Below, one piece after another: positions 1 through 8,813 of a DNA stretch of 64,000 nt. The notes beneath the pieces are model-generated. The model made no database searches and was not told the origin of the DNA. It saw nothing but the letters and a program-made list of their open reading frames with translations. This DNA is from UBA10518 sp022837185 (lineage in GTDB: Bacteria > Desulfobacterota > Desulfobulbia > Desulfobulbales > Desulfobulbaceae). Position numbers and translations under genes: made by a program. Positions within the stretch are counted from its first letter, which is position 1. Each line of letters starts with the position of its first letter. Location: contig JAVEQK010000002.1 of NCBI GenBank assembly GCA_034007705.1, positions 124,001 through 188,000 on the forward strand, in the 5' to 3' direction.

Positions 1-1
1 C

Positions 2-760
2 GTGCTCGAAGCCGAGGAAACGGCATGGCGAATTGCCGGGGAAATGAAGGAGATCTGCCGGAACCTCGGGATCAACTATGTTTTCAAGGCGTCGTTCGAC
101 AAGGCCAACCGCACGTCGCTGCATTCCTTTCGGGGGCCGGGGCTTGACAAGGGATTGCGGCTGCTGGCCCGCATCCGGGAGGAGATCGGGGTAGCCGTTG
201 TTTCCGACGTCCATGACGCGGCGCAGGCGGAACGGGCGGCCGAAGTGCTGGATATCGTCCAGATCCCCGCCTTTCTCTGCCGCCAGACCGACCTGCTGGT
301 GGCGGCGGCCCGGTCCGGCCGGCCGGTCAATATCAAAAAAGGCCAGTTCGTCTCCCCCTGGGACATGCAGTACGCCGTGGACAAAGTCCGGGCCTCCGGC
401 GGCGCCGGGATACTCCTGACCGAACGGGGAACGAGCTTCGGCTACAACAACCTGGTGGTGGATATGCGTTCCCTGCCGGTGATGCGCTCCCTGGGCTGTC
501 CGGTCATATTCGACGCCACCCACAGCGTGCAGCTTCCCGGAGGGGAGCAGGGCAGTTCCGGCGGTCAGCGCGAATTCATTCCCTGTCTGGCCCGGGCGGC
601 CGTGGCAGCGGGCATCGACGGGCTCTTCATGGAAGTGCACCCCGAGCCCGACAAGGCATTGTGCGACGGCCCGAACTCATGGCCGCTGGCCATGGTGGAG
701 AAGCTCCTGCGGAGGCTGATGGCCATCCGGCAGGCGGCGGAGGCCGACGATGACGAGTGA
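2..760 (+). CDS. kdsA: 3-deoxy-8-phosphooctulonate (KDO-8-P) synthase, 5' end cut by the window
   Basis: KdsA condenses phosphoenolpyruvate with arabinose-5-phosphate to make KDO-8-phosphate for the LPS inner core; it is cytoplasmic. The visible 252 residues lack only the N-terminal strand of a family usually about 270-280 residues long, so the first visible GTG is an internal valine and the start lies upstream of the window. Family motifs are clear: KASFDKANRTS and RGPGL near the visible N-terminus, NIKKGQF in the middle, then FDATHSVQ and MEVHPEPD, which contribute substrate-binding residues. The stop overlaps the start of kdsC by 11 nt, so the two are translationally coupled steps of the same pathway. 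Confidence 0.97.
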   Translation: MLEAEETAWRIAGEMKEICRNLGINYVFKASFDKANRTSLHSFRGPGLDKGLRLLARIREEIGVAVVSDVHDAAQAERAAEVLDIVQIPAFLCRQTDLLVAAARSGRPVNIKKGQFVSPWDMQYAVDKVRASGGAGILLTERGTSFGYNNLVVDMRSLPVMRSLGCPVIFDATHSVQLPGGEQGSSGGQREFIPCLARAAVAAGIDGLFMEVHPEPDKALCDGPNSWPLAMVEKLLRRLMAIRQAAEADDDE

Positions 761-1400
761 CAACAGCCGGTGTGCCGACGGGAAAGGGATCTATCCGTCC
801 GATTGTGAACTGACCGGGGCGCTGCTGGAACAGGCGCGCCGACGGACAAGTCCCGTTGAACGGAGCAGGGAATGGCAGGCGGCTCTGCCCCGGGCCAGAC
901 AGGTCAGGCTGCTGCTCCTCGACGTCGACGGGGTGCTGACCGACGGGACCATCATGTACACCCATGACGGCGGGGAATCCAAGGGCTTCAATACCCAGGA
1001 CGGTTTCGGCCTCAGGATTCTGCAGGAAGCCGGGGTCGAAGTCGGCCTCATTTCGGCCCGGACCTCGGAGGCCGTGGCCAGAAGGGCAGCGGACCTGAAG
1101 CTGCGGTACGTCTACCAGGGGACCGGGCACAAGCTGGAGGTGTTTGAAGACATCCTGGCCAGCTCGGGTTTGCGTCCCCACGAGACGGCCTACATGGGTG
1201 ACGACTGGCTTGACCTGCCCCTGCTGGCACGGGTCGGACTGGCCGCCGCCCCTGCCAACGCCGTGGCCGAAATACGGCAGCGGGCCCATTACGTGACCGC
1301 GCGCAACGGCGGTCACGGAGCGGTCCGGGAAGTGTGCGAACTCATTCTCGAAGCCAGGGATGCCCTGGCCGGCCTGCTGCAAACGTATTGCCGATGCTGA
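750..1400 (+). CDS. kdsC: KDO-8-phosphate phosphatase, HAD superfamily
   Basis: This enzyme hydrolyses KDO-8-phosphate to KDO, the step after KdsA. HAD motif I (DVDGVLTDG) is near residues 58-66, with Asp58 as the predicted nucleophile and Asp60 as the acid/base. Motif II includes ISART, and the Mg2+-binding acidic pair lies in GDDWLDL near residue 150. At 216 residues it is longer than typical KdsC (about 170-190) because of a roughly 50-residue polar N-terminal extension. The true start could be internal, but the ATG at 750 gives the usual short overlap with kdsA. Its stop overlaps the lptC start. Confidence 0.93.
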   Translation: MTSDNSRCADGKGIYPSDCELTGALLEQARRRTSPVERSREWQAALPRARQVRLLLLDVDGVLTDGTIMYTHDGGESKGFNTQDGFGLRILQEAGVEVGLISARTSEAVARRAADLKLRYVYQGTGHKLEVFEDILASSGLRPHETAYMGDDWLDLPLLARVGLAAAPANAVAEIRQRAHYVTARNGGHGAVREVCELILEARDALAGLLQTYCRC

Positions 1401-1981
1401 AAAACCCCCGCAACCTCCTCTTTCTGATTCCTCTGATCCTCCTGGCAACCAGTCCGCTCTGGAGACCTGCCCTTTCCGCTTTTCTGGCCCCCCGGGGAGG
1501 GTTTGAGGCCGCGGCGGTCGATCCCCTGCAGGACGATCAGGAAGAGCATTTCATCATGGATGCCATTACCATAACCATGTTCAACCGGGGCCGGGAAGAT
1601 TGGATTGTCAACGCCGAACGGGCCTACACCGGCGATACCGACAGGGAAATCGGCATGGAGAAGGTGGACGCTGTCTATACCGGGGGCGAAGAGGAGCGAA
1701 CCCGCATTACCAGCTCCAGGGGCATGTACAATGTTGACGAGCGCCACCTGGTGCTGATCGATGACGTGGTTATCGTCAAGCCGGTGTCCAGGCAGGAGAT
1801 GTATACGGATCTTCTCCATTACTACAATACTACCAAGCTGGTCGTCTGCCCGGGAGATGTGGAGCTTCGGGGTCCGGAGTTCACCATCAGGGCGGGGCGG
1901 CTCGATTATGATATGCTCACCGACAACTATGATTTCGGCGGCCGGGTCAAGGTCACCACCAATGACGGCGGCAGAAGCTGA
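1394..1981 (+). CDS. lptC: LPS export ABC transporter periplasmic protein LptC
   Basis: LptC is a bitopic inner-membrane protein that passes LPS from the LptBFG transporter to periplasmic LptA. The 195-residue product has one N-terminal membrane segment (about residues 7-25, rich in Leu and Ile) followed by a beta-rich periplasmic domain of the OstA/LptC type. I chose the ATG at 1394 because it overlaps the kdsC stop and places the hydrophobic anchor at the N-terminus; longer readings add a polar tail from the kdsC region. The usual next genes, lptA and lptB, do not follow; dapL does. Sequence conservation is low in this family, so the call rests on fold type, length and position after kdsC. 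Confidence 0.85.
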   Translation: MLKNPRNLLFLIPLILLATSPLWRPALSAFLAPRGGFEAAAVDPLQDDQEEHFIMDAITITMFNRGREDWIVNAERAYTGDTDREIGMEKVDAVYTGGEEERTRITSSRGMYNVDERHLVLIDDVVIVKPVSRQEMYTDLLHYYNTTKLVVCPGDVELRGPEFTIRAGRLDYDMLTDNYDFGGRVKVTTNDGGRS

Positions 1982-2035
1982 GATCGGCGGCCGCCGCCAC
2001 CCGGCGGCGGTTGTTTGCGTACCGGACAGGAAGAG

Positions 2036-3259
2036 ATGATTACCATCAACGAACACTATCTGAAACTGCAGGCTTCGTATCTTTTTTCCGACATCGCCCG
2101 GCGGGTCGCAGCTTTCCAGGAGGCCAATCCCGGCCGCGAGGTGATCCGGCTCGGCATCGGGGACGTGACCAGGGCCCTGCCCAAGGCGTGCATCGAGGCG
2201 TTTCACAAGGCCGTCGATGAAATGGCGGACGACAGCACCTTCCGGGGATACGGCCCGGAGCAGGGTTATTCCTTCCTGCGCGAGGCCATAGCCCGGCACG
2301 ATTTTCAGGCCCGGGGCGCCGAGGTCGCGCCGGACGAGGTGTTTGTCTCGGACGGGGCCAAGTGCGATACCGGCAATATCCAGGAATTGTTCGCCGCCGG
2401 CATCAGGGTGGCCATACCCGACCCGGTTTATCCGGTCTATCTCGACACCAATGTCATGGCGGGGCGGACAGGGAGCTTCAGCGATGGGCGCTATCAGGGC
2501 ATCGTTTACCTGGAGTCGACCAGGGAGAACAACTACGTCCCCGACCTGCCCGCGGAGCGGGTCGACCTGATTTATCTCTGCTTTCCGAACAATCCGACCG
2601 GCTCGACCATAACCAGGGAACAACTGGCAACCTGGGTGCAATACGCCCGGGACCACAGGGCGCTGATCCTGTTTGACGCCGCCTATGCGGCGTTCATCCG
2701 CGATGACGCCCTGCCGCAGTCCATCTACGAGATCCAGGGGGCCCGGGAGGTTGCCGTCGAATTCCGCTCCTTTTCCAAGAATGCGGGCTTCACCGGGACC
2801 CGCTGCGCCTATACCGTGGTGCCCAGGGAGTGCATGGCCTACGACGCGGCCGGCGGCCGGCATGCCCTGCACGGGCTGTGGAACAGGCGGCACTCCACTA
2901 AGTTCAACGGGGTGTCCTATCCCGTGCAGCGGGCCGCCGAGGCCGTGTACAGCGAAGAGGGCAAGGCGCAGATCCGTGAACTGGTCGACTATTACATGCA
3001 GAATGCCGCGCTCATCGCCGAGGTGATCGGCGGCCTCGGCTTTCACTCTGTGGGCGGAAAAAACGCGCCCTACATCTGGATCGGCAGCGACCGCGACTCG
3101 TGGCAGTTTTTTGATCAGCTGCTCAACGAGGCCGGGGTGGTGTGCACGCCCGGCGCCGGTTTCGGCCGGTGCGGCCGCGGCTATATCCGCCTTTCCGCCT
3201 TCAATTCCCGCGCAAATGTTGAAAAAGCCATGGAGCGCCTCCGCCGGGCCCTGGGCTGA
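2036..3259 (+). CDS. dapL: LL-diaminopimelate aminotransferase
   Basis: A fold-type I PLP aminotransferase (407 residues) that converts tetrahydrodipicolinate directly to LL-diaminopimelate using glutamate, bypassing the succinylase or acetylase branches of lysine and peptidoglycan synthesis. DapL-type sequence is clear: YLFSDIARRV and LGIGDVT at the N-terminus, SDGAKCD, DPVYPVY, CFPNNPTGS, and the PLP-lysine motif SFSKNAGFTGTR. The ATG at 2036 is preceded by an AGGA box; an upstream TTG at 2015 would add seven poorly supported residues. It starts 54 nt after lptC on the same strand. The convergent ABC importer genes begin 3 nt after its stop. Confidence 0.95.
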   Translation: MITINEHYLKLQASYLFSDIARRVAAFQEANPGREVIRLGIGDVTRALPKACIEAFHKAVDEMADDSTFRGYGPEQGYSFLREAIARHDFQARGAEVAPDEVFVSDGAKCDTGNIQELFAAGIRVAIPDPVYPVYLDTNVMAGRTGSFSDGRYQGIVYLESTRENNYVPDLPAERVDLIYLCFPNNPTGSTITREQLATWVQYARDHRALILFDAAYAAFIRDDALPQSIYEIQGAREVAVEFRSFSKNAGFTGTRCAYTVVPRECMAYDAAGGRHALHGLWNRRHSTKFNGVSYPVQRAAEAVYSEEGKAQIRELVDYYMQNAALIAEVIGGLGFHSVGGKNAPYIWIGSDRDSWQFFDQLLNEAGVVCTPGAGFGRCGRGYIRLSAFNSRANVEKAMERLRRALG

Positions 3260-3262
3260 TCG

Positions 3263-4366
3263 TTACTGCAGGAGAATTCCGTCTCCGCCGAACAGGTACA
3301 GGGCGGACGGGTGGATGTGCAGTTCCGCGGCCGGTTCCGGCAGGGTCATATGCCCGGGCAGGCGGGCCGCCAGGGGCGTTGCGACTTGCGCCCCGGGAAT
3401 GTGAAAATAGACAAGGGTTTCGTGGCCGAGGAACTCCGTGGCCGTTGCCCGCACCGCGCAGGGGACCGTGCCCTCTTCGGGGGCCGAACCGAAGGATTCC
3501 GGCCGCAGTCCGGCCCGGATGGACCGCAGGGCCTCCGGGGATCCCCCGCGGGGCAGTTTTTCCGGCGGCAGGGGGATGTCCCAGTTCCCCGTCCGCAGCC
3601 GCCAGGTGCCGTCCTTGTCCCGCAGGACCGAGGCGGAGAAGATATTCATCCCCGGGTTGCCGATGAATCGCGCCACAAAGATGCTCCGTGGCCGCCGGTA
3701 CAGTTCGGCCGGCGTGCCGACCTGGTGCAGTTCGCCCCGTTCCATGACCGCTATGCGGTCGCCCAGCGTCATTGCCTCGACCTGATCATGGGTAACGTAC
3801 AGGGTTGTCCTGGCCAGCCGCTTCTGGAGGGAGGAGATATCCGCCCGGATCTGGGCCCGGAGTTTTGCATCCAGGTTCGACAGCGGTTCGTCCAGGAGGA
3901 AAACGCTTGGATTGCGCACCAGCGCCCTGCCCATGGCCACCCGCTGTTTCTGGCCGCCGGACAGCTGGCCGGGCCGGCGGTCAAGAAGTTCCCGCAGATC
4001 AAGAATTCCGGCGATATCGGCGATTTTCCGGGCAACGGTTTCCCGGGGGGTTCGCCGCATTCTGAGGGGAAACGCCAGGTTGTCGCGCACGGTCATATGC
4101 GGGTAGAGGGCATAGTTCTGAAAAACCATGGCAATGTTTCTCTGCCGGGGGCTGATCCGGTTCACGACCTTGCCGTCGAGCAGTATTTCCCCCGCGCTTG
4201 GCTCCTCAAGACCGGCCAGCAGCCGCAGGACGGTCGACTTGCCGCAGCCTGACGGTCCGACCAGGACAACGAGTTCCCCATCGTCTATCGCCAGGTTGAG
4301 GTTGCGCACGGCCTCCGTGCCGGCGGCGAACCGCTTGCTGACATTTCTGAATTCAACGGCCGCCAT
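3263..4366 (-). CDS. Carbohydrate-type ABC importer ATPase (MalK/UgpC family)
   Basis: This cytoplasmic ATPase energises the importer encoded by the three following minus-strand genes. It has a Walker A motif GPSGCGKST (about residues 38-46), Q-loop MVFQNYALYPHM, signature LSGGQKQR, Walker B FLLDEPLSNLD and switch histidine in VTHDQ. A C-terminal TOBE-type region of about 130 residues follows, as in MalK/UgpC. The length of 367 residues is typical. The start is 3 nt downstream of the permease gene, so it is the last gene of the operon. The substrate cannot be read from the ATPase, because many CUT1 importers share such subunits. Confidence 0.9.
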   Translation of the reverse strand: MAAVEFRNVSKRFAAGTEAVRNLNLAIDDGELVVLVGPSGCGKSTVLRLLAGLEEPSAGEILLDGKVVNRISPRQRNIAMVFQNYALYPHMTVRDNLAFPLRMRRTPRETVARKIADIAGILDLRELLDRRPGQLSGGQKQRVAMGRALVRNPSVFLLDEPLSNLDAKLRAQIRADISSLQKRLARTTLYVTHDQVEAMTLGDRIAVMERGELHQVGTPAELYRRPRSIFVARFIGNPGMNIFSASVLRDKDGTWRLRTGNWDIPLPPEKLPRGGSPEALRSIRAGLRPESFGSAPEEGTVPCAVRATATEFLGHETLVYFHIPGAQVATPLAARLPGHMTLPEPAAELHIHPSALYLFGGDGILLQ

Positions 4367-4369
4367 GGC

Positions 4370-5206
4370 TCACCCTTTCATTCCGGTGGAGGCCACCCCC
4401 TGGACGAACCAGCGCTGAAACAGGAGAAAGACCGCCAGCACGGGCAGGACCATCATGACCCCGAAGGCGAAAATATCCCCCCACTGCAGGGGCGGCAGGG
4501 TGTAAAACAGGGCAATGCCGAGGGGCAGGGGGCGGACGCTTTCACTGTGGGTCACCATGAGCGGCCACAGGAAGGAGCCCCACTGGGTCAGGAAGGTGAG
4601 AATGGCCACCGCGGCGAAGACCGGCTGCGAGTTGGGTACGACGATGCTGAAAAAAATCCGCATCGGTCGTGCGCCGTCGATCCGGGCCGCCTCCTCCAGT
4701 TCTTCGGGCAGTTCGAGAAAGAACGTGTAAAACAGATAGACGGAGAAGGCGTTGGCGATAAACGGGACTATCTGGACCAGGTAGGTGTTTCTCCAGCCGA
4801 ACAGGGTGACCTCATAAAACAACGGCACCGCAATGGCCTCCAGGGGAAGAATAATGAGGGCGATGACGCCGGTCAGCACCGCTTTCCTGCCGCGCCAGTG
4901 CAGGCGGGACAGGGCGTATCCGGCCAGGGAGTTGACCAGCAGCCCGCAGAAGACGATGGTTCCGGTGATGAAGATGGAATTGGCCATGTAGCGGGCAAAG
5001 GGGACCCGGGCAAAGACGTCCCGATAGTTGTCCAGGGTCGGCTTGGCCGGCACTACATTCGCCAGGCGCCCGGCCTCGGGCAGCACGAGGTGGTCGGGCT
5101 TCAGGCTTCCCGAAACCATCATGGCGACGGGAATCAGGAAGACCAGGGCCATACCGCTCAAGACAAGGTAGGCCGCGACCCTGGCAAAAACATTTCCGCA
5201 TCTCAT
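4370..5206 (-). CDS. Carbohydrate-type ABC importer permease (MalG/UgpE family)
   Basis: An inner-membrane permease subunit of 278 residues with about six hydrophobic segments. The first, near residues 10-33, is LVLSGMALVFLIPVAMMVSG. The cytoplasmic EAA loop is present as EAARIDGARPMRIFFSIVVP near residue 190, the contact site for the ATPase. The length and the extra N-terminal segment match the MalG/UgpE half of CUT1 importers. The start overlaps the stop of the partner permease by 4 nt, indicating translational coupling. Confidence 0.9.
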   Translation of the reverse strand: MRCGNVFARVAAYLVLSGMALVFLIPVAMMVSGSLKPDHLVLPEAGRLANVVPAKPTLDNYRDVFARVPFARYMANSIFITGTIVFCGLLVNSLAGYALSRLHWRGRKAVLTGVIALIILPLEAIAVPLFYEVTLFGWRNTYLVQIVPFIANAFSVYLFYTFFLELPEELEEAARIDGARPMRIFFSIVVPNSQPVFAAVAILTFLTQWGSFLWPLMVTHSESVRPLPLGIALFYTLPPLQWGDIFAFGVMMVLPVLAVFLLFQRWFVQGVASTGMKG

Positions 5207-6138
5207 GATGATGCGCGCTCCTGTCCGGCAATGCGGCGCTGCACCAGGGTCAGGGTGAGGACAATGGTGAAGAAGACCACGGTCATGGCCGCGCCCCGGG
5301 CAACCTGCTGGCTGCCGAAGGCGGCGTTCACGGCTTCGTACATGACCGTCGTGGTGGCGTGGTTGGGTCCCCCCCTGGTCATGATCTGCACCTGGTCAAA
5401 GAGGCGGAAGGCGAGAATGGTGGTGACCAGAATCACGAAAGTGAGCGGATTTTTCAAGGCCGGGAGGGTGATGTGCACAAACTGCTGCCGTTTCCGTGCC
5501 CCATCGACCCTCGCCGCCTCATACAGTTCCGCGGGAATGGATTGCAGGGCGGCGAGCAGGATCACCATCTGAAAACCCACGCCCTGCCAGATCGAGGTCA
5601 CGGTGATCGCCGGCAGGGCCAGCCGGGGATCGTGGAGGAAATCACGGGGTTCCCATGCCCCCAGCGTCAGCCACTGCAGCAGGCTGTTGAGGGTGCCGTC
5701 CGGACCAGGGGCGAAAATCAGGATCCAGATCACCGAGACCAGCGACAGGGGAAATATGACCGGGGTGAAGAACAGAGTCCGGAAAACGACCATTCCCCGC
5801 AGCGGTTGATTGATGAGCAGCCCGAGCCCGAGGGCCAGGGCGGTCTGCACCGGGACGACCATCAGGGCAAAAACGGTATTGTTCTGCAGGGCGCGGAGAA
5901 AGGCGGTGTCGGCGAAAATGCGGGTGTACTGGCGCAGCCCCGTGAATTCGAGGGGCAGGGGGGAGCCCAGCCGCAGATTGGTGAAGGAGAGAAACAGCGC
6001 CAGCAGAAAAGGAGCGAGAACAAAAAAGATCAGGCCCGCCAGGGCGGGGAGCGCAAAGATCCAGGCCGTGGGCGCATCCTGCTCGCGGCGCAGTCCATCG
6101 AGGGCTGGACTATTGGTCCGATTTGAAGGGGTAGCCAT
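5203..6138 (-). CDS. Carbohydrate-type ABC importer permease (MalF/UgpA family)
   Basis: The other inner-membrane permease half, 311 residues. After a short polar N-terminus the first membrane segment is near residues 25-47 (AWIFALPALAGLIFF). The EAA loop EAARVDGARKRQQFVHITLP lies near residue 215. I chose the ATG at 6138 because it begins the MalF/UgpA-like sequence; the longer frame runs about 84 residues into antisense-type reading of the binding-protein gene. The start lies 29 nt inside the 3' end of the binding-protein gene. Confidence 0.88.
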   Translation of the reverse strand: MATPSNRTNSPALDGLRREQDAPTAWIFALPALAGLIFFVLAPFLLALFLSFTNLRLGSPLPLEFTGLRQYTRIFADTAFLRALQNNTVFALMVVPVQTALALGLGLLINQPLRGMVVFRTLFFTPVIFPLSLVSVIWILIFAPGPDGTLNSLLQWLTLGAWEPRDFLHDPRLALPAITVTSIWQGVGFQMVILLAALQSIPAELYEAARVDGARKRQQFVHITLPALKNPLTFVILVTTILAFRLFDQVQIMTRGGPNHATTTVMYEAVNAAFGSQQVARGAAMTVVFFTIVLTLTLVQRRIAGQERASS

Positions 6139-7426
6139 GGTTGTCACGGATATCCTGATCGATATTTGCCGCCGCCCGGTCCAGCGCCTCGCGGACCGGA
6201 ACATTGTTGCGGATGCGTTGCACGGCTTGCTGAAACTCGGTGGTGATGACGGGATAGGCCGGTGTCCGGGGCCTGGGTACGGAGACGCCGCCCATGAGCT
6301 GTTCGGCGAACAGGCGCAGCGGTCCGTCAATGCCGTACAGGGGCGACCGGGCGACCGCGCTTTCGGTGCCGGGGACGGCGCCGTTGGCATTGCTCATGGC
6401 AAGGACTTCGGAGGGGCGCAGCAGGAAATGGAGGAAATCGGCGGCCTGCTGCGGGTCGGGGCAGTTCCGGGTGATTCCCCAGTTCCAGGAGCCCTGTCCC
6501 GTGCGGCTGCCCCTGCCGAAATCAGGCAGAGGGACCAGGACCAGGTCGTCGGGGAATGCTTCCCGGTAGCGGGAATATTCCCAATGCCCGACCCAGGAGA
6601 GCGCGACCCGGCCGGTCACAAAGGCGGCGTCGTCCAGGTTGGGATCGACCAGGCCCTGCCGGATCCAGTCCTGCACCCGCTGCAGGGCGGCGACCGCCTC
6701 CGGGCTGTTGATGACCCCGGTACTGCGCTGATACGCCCGCCGCTCTATGAGATCAGCGCCGGCGGACTGGAGGATCGGCGAAAAGCCGAAGGTGAACCAC
6801 TCGCCGCCGTAGTTCAGTTTCATGTCCAATACCGCCCCGTCGGCATCGCTCTGGGCAAGGGCGCGGAGAATGCCTTCAAATTCGGCCGCGGACCAGGCTT
6901 GGGAAGACGAGCGGGGGATCCGCGCGCCGATCCCCTCCAACTGGCTCCGCCGGGCGAACAGGCCCAGGCCCGAATCGAATGCGGCGACGGAATAGAGATG
7001 ATCGCCCCTGGTGCCCTGGACAATGATTGAGGGCAGGAGATCGGCGATCACCTCCGGGGAGAGCAGTCCCTCCAGGGGGATCAGCTGGTTCTGCCAGATG
7101 TAGTTGGAGAGATAGGGTCCGTCGAACTCGAGGATGTCGGGCATGTCTCCGGCGATCGCCGCCGCCTGCACCTGGGCGTTGTAGTCCCGCTCCGGAATGA
7201 AGACAAGCGTTATGTCTATCTCCGGTGCATGCTGCCGGAAGCGATCCACCTGTTCGCGCAGCACCGTCCTCTCGGCCTCCTGGCCGGCGTGCGCCCAGAC
7301 TTCCAGATGAACCGCACCGGAAGGGACCTCCCCCCCGCCGTCCTGCCGGTTGCAGCCAAACAGCAGGAAAAGGAGTAGGGCGCTCAGGATGACGCGGGTG
7401 GAGAAATAGCATGTTTGTCCCGGCAT
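6110..7426 (-). CDS. Extracellular solute-binding lipoprotein, family 1 (carbohydrate type)
   Basis: The substrate-capturing component of the importer, 438 residues. The N-terminus is a lipoprotein signal: a hydrophobic stretch LSALLLFLLFGC ending in a lipobox cysteine near residue 25. The mature protein resembles MalE/UgpB-type binding proteins, with VWAHAGQEAE near the N-terminus, DILEFDGPYL, and WVGHWEYSRY with SWNWGITRNC in the second lobe. The ATG at 7426 has an AAAGGTG box 8 nt upstream and places the signal peptide at the N-terminus. It is the first gene of the operon. The substrate is unknown; glycerol-phosphate, trehalose/maltose and oligosaccharides are all possible. Confidence 0.88.
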   Translation of the reverse strand: MPGQTCYFSTRVILSALLLFLLFGCNRQDGGGEVPSGAVHLEVWAHAGQEAERTVLREQVDRFRQHAPEIDITLVFIPERDYNAQVQAAAIAGDMPDILEFDGPYLSNYIWQNQLIPLEGLLSPEVIADLLPSIIVQGTRGDHLYSVAAFDSGLGLFARRSQLEGIGARIPRSSSQAWSAAEFEGILRALAQSDADGAVLDMKLNYGGEWFTFGFSPILQSAGADLIERRAYQRSTGVINSPEAVAALQRVQDWIRQGLVDPNLDDAAFVTGRVALSWVGHWEYSRYREAFPDDLVLVPLPDFGRGSRTGQGSWNWGITRNCPDPQQAADFLHFLLRPSEVLAMSNANGAVPGTESAVARSPLYGIDGPLRLFAEQLMGGVSVPRPRTPAYPVITTEFQQAVQRIRNNVPVREALDRAAANIDQDIRDNHGYPFKSDQ

Positions 7427-7527
7427 AACAGTATCACCTTTAGCCTGCTGGCCTGTTTTTGCAAGGATATTGCGCAATTTTTCGCAGGCGTCGGCGTCGA
7501 ACCCTGCAGTGGCGGGGAAATCCGGCT

Positions 7528-7767
7528 TTACAGGCAGCCGAGCTCCCTGCCGGCCCGGACAAGAATGGCGGCGCTGTCCAGCAGGGCCCCATGCTCGTCG
7601 TCGGACAACTGCGGCCAGAGTTCATCCCGTACGCCGCCGGCATCGACCACCCTGGGAACCGACAGGCAGACAGGCTCCAGGCCCGCCAGACTCGAACTGA
7701 GGCTGGATACCGTCGTCAATACCGCCCCTTCATCATCCCCGACGGCCTGGATGATCCGCGCCAGACC
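7528..7767 (-). pseudogene. Remnant: C-terminal part of an L-lactate/malate dehydrogenase
   Basis: Conceptual translation of the minus strand gives about 79 residues that align by eye with the C-terminal end of the LDH/MDH family. LARIIQAV resembles the family helix ARIVEAIL. GLEPVCLSVPRVVDAGGV resembles the GLSDVCLSVPxVVGRxGV segment. LSDDEHGALLDSAAIL resembles the final LSDEEQAAL helix. A TGA lies just upstream in the same frame, and nothing dehydrogenase-like (no NAD-binding GxGxxG half) is found before it, so the gene has lost its first three quarters. The rest of the 7427-7828 gap holds no convincing gene. Confidence 0.7.
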
Positions 7768-7818
7768 TCAATCGCGCAAAGAATCATACCAATGCCGGAA
7801 ATGATCCACATGGATGGG

Positions 7819-7836
7819 CCGCCCGAACTCAGGCGG
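7819..7836 (-). promoter_or_regulatory. Candidate bacterial SECIS hairpin of arsS
   Basis: On the minus strand, 13 nt after the UGA at 7852-7850, a 7-bp stem forms between CCGCCTG (7836-7830) and CGGGCGG (7825-7819), with one G-U pair. It closes an AGTT loop. The distance from UGA to the loop is 20 nt and the loop has a G in its first two positions, which fits the published description of bacterial SECIS elements. Pairing was done by eye. Confidence 0.6.
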
Positions 7837-8779
7837 TGATGCTGCCCCCTCAGGTGAAGCCGGCCCCGGCGGTGCAGGCAAGGCAGTGGTCTCCGGTTGC
7901 GACCGGTATCCCTTCCCAGGCCTCCCGCACTTCGGAGACGTGGACCGGACGGCCGGAATAGGGGATGCCCGCCGCCATGTTGAAATCACAATCATAGAGG
8001 CAGCCGTCCCAGGAGACATTGATCAGGGAGCGGCACATGAGCCCGGCAACGGTGGCCGGATTGAAGCTCGCGGCGAGTTTTTCCATGTAGGGGCCATAAT
8101 TTCCCGACTGTTCAAGCCATGCTTTGAATCGTCCCAGCGGCATGTTGGCAAAGGTGAACAACCCGGTGAACCTGATGCCCCATTTACGGGCCAGATCCGC
8201 CCTGAATTTTTTTTCGGCGGCGCACTGGTCGACCGGCAGGAAGGCGCCGGCGGGATTGGACACCAGAAAAAGGTTCAAACCGGTTCCGGGAACGCCGTAA
8301 CCGGCCTCGTTGAGCTTTTTCAGCATGGCGATGCTTTTTTCCCATACCCCGGAGCCTCGCTGGGCTTCGGTCTGCCCCCGGTTCGTTGCCGGGAACGAGG
8401 CGACGATGGTGATTTTCCGGCGGCGGCAGAGTTCGGCAATATTGCCGGCGCTCTGTTCGGCCAGGGCCAGCAGGTTCGAACGCAGCATGACCGCCGGGGC
8501 AAGGGCCGCGGCCTGCTCCAGCAGGTAGGTGATGCCGGGTACCAGCTCGGGCGCCCCGCCGGTTATGTCGATGACGGCGAAGGAATTGCGCCGGGCGAAA
8601 TCGATGACCGCCTCCATGGTTTGCCGATCCATGATCTCGGTGCGTGCCGGTCCGGCGTCGACATGGCAGTGCCGGCAGGCCAGATTGCACAGGCGGCCGA
8701 CATTGACCTGCAGGGTGGAGGCCCGCTCCCTGGTCAATTGGAGCCGGTGGGCGGCAAGGTTCCGGAGAAAGCTGTTCAT
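7829..8779 (-). CDS. arsS: ArsS-like radical SAM selenoprotein (arsenosugar biosynthesis family), in-frame UGA read as selenocysteine
   Basis: A radical SAM enzyme with the CNLACRHCHVDAGP cluster motif (CxxxCxxC) near residues 31-37 and a Cys-rich C-terminal domain (MCRSL, CLYDCDFN, HCLACTAGAG). This is the family named for arsenosugar biosynthesis, in which some members are known selenoproteins. In Cys-containing relatives the protein ends CTAGAGSSCGG. Here the frame reads CTAGAGFT, then TGA at 7850-7852, then GGSITA and a second TGA at 7829-7831. The Gly-Gly after the TGA matches the family, so I read the first TGA as selenocysteine, giving 316 residues. A SECIS-like hairpin follows. The ATG at 8779 has a GGGGAGAG box. 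The AhpD-like partner gene is 34 nt upstream. Confidence 0.85.
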
Positions 8780-8813
8780 TCTCTCCCCTCGGCTGTTTTT
8801 CCGGGCAGGCTGA

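Noticed and set aside
1313..3046. A 577-codon open frame on the minus strand opposite lptC and dapL
   Set aside because: It is antisense to two recognisable genes, has low-complexity Gly/Pro/Arg composition and matches no family; long antisense frames are common in GC-rich DNA.
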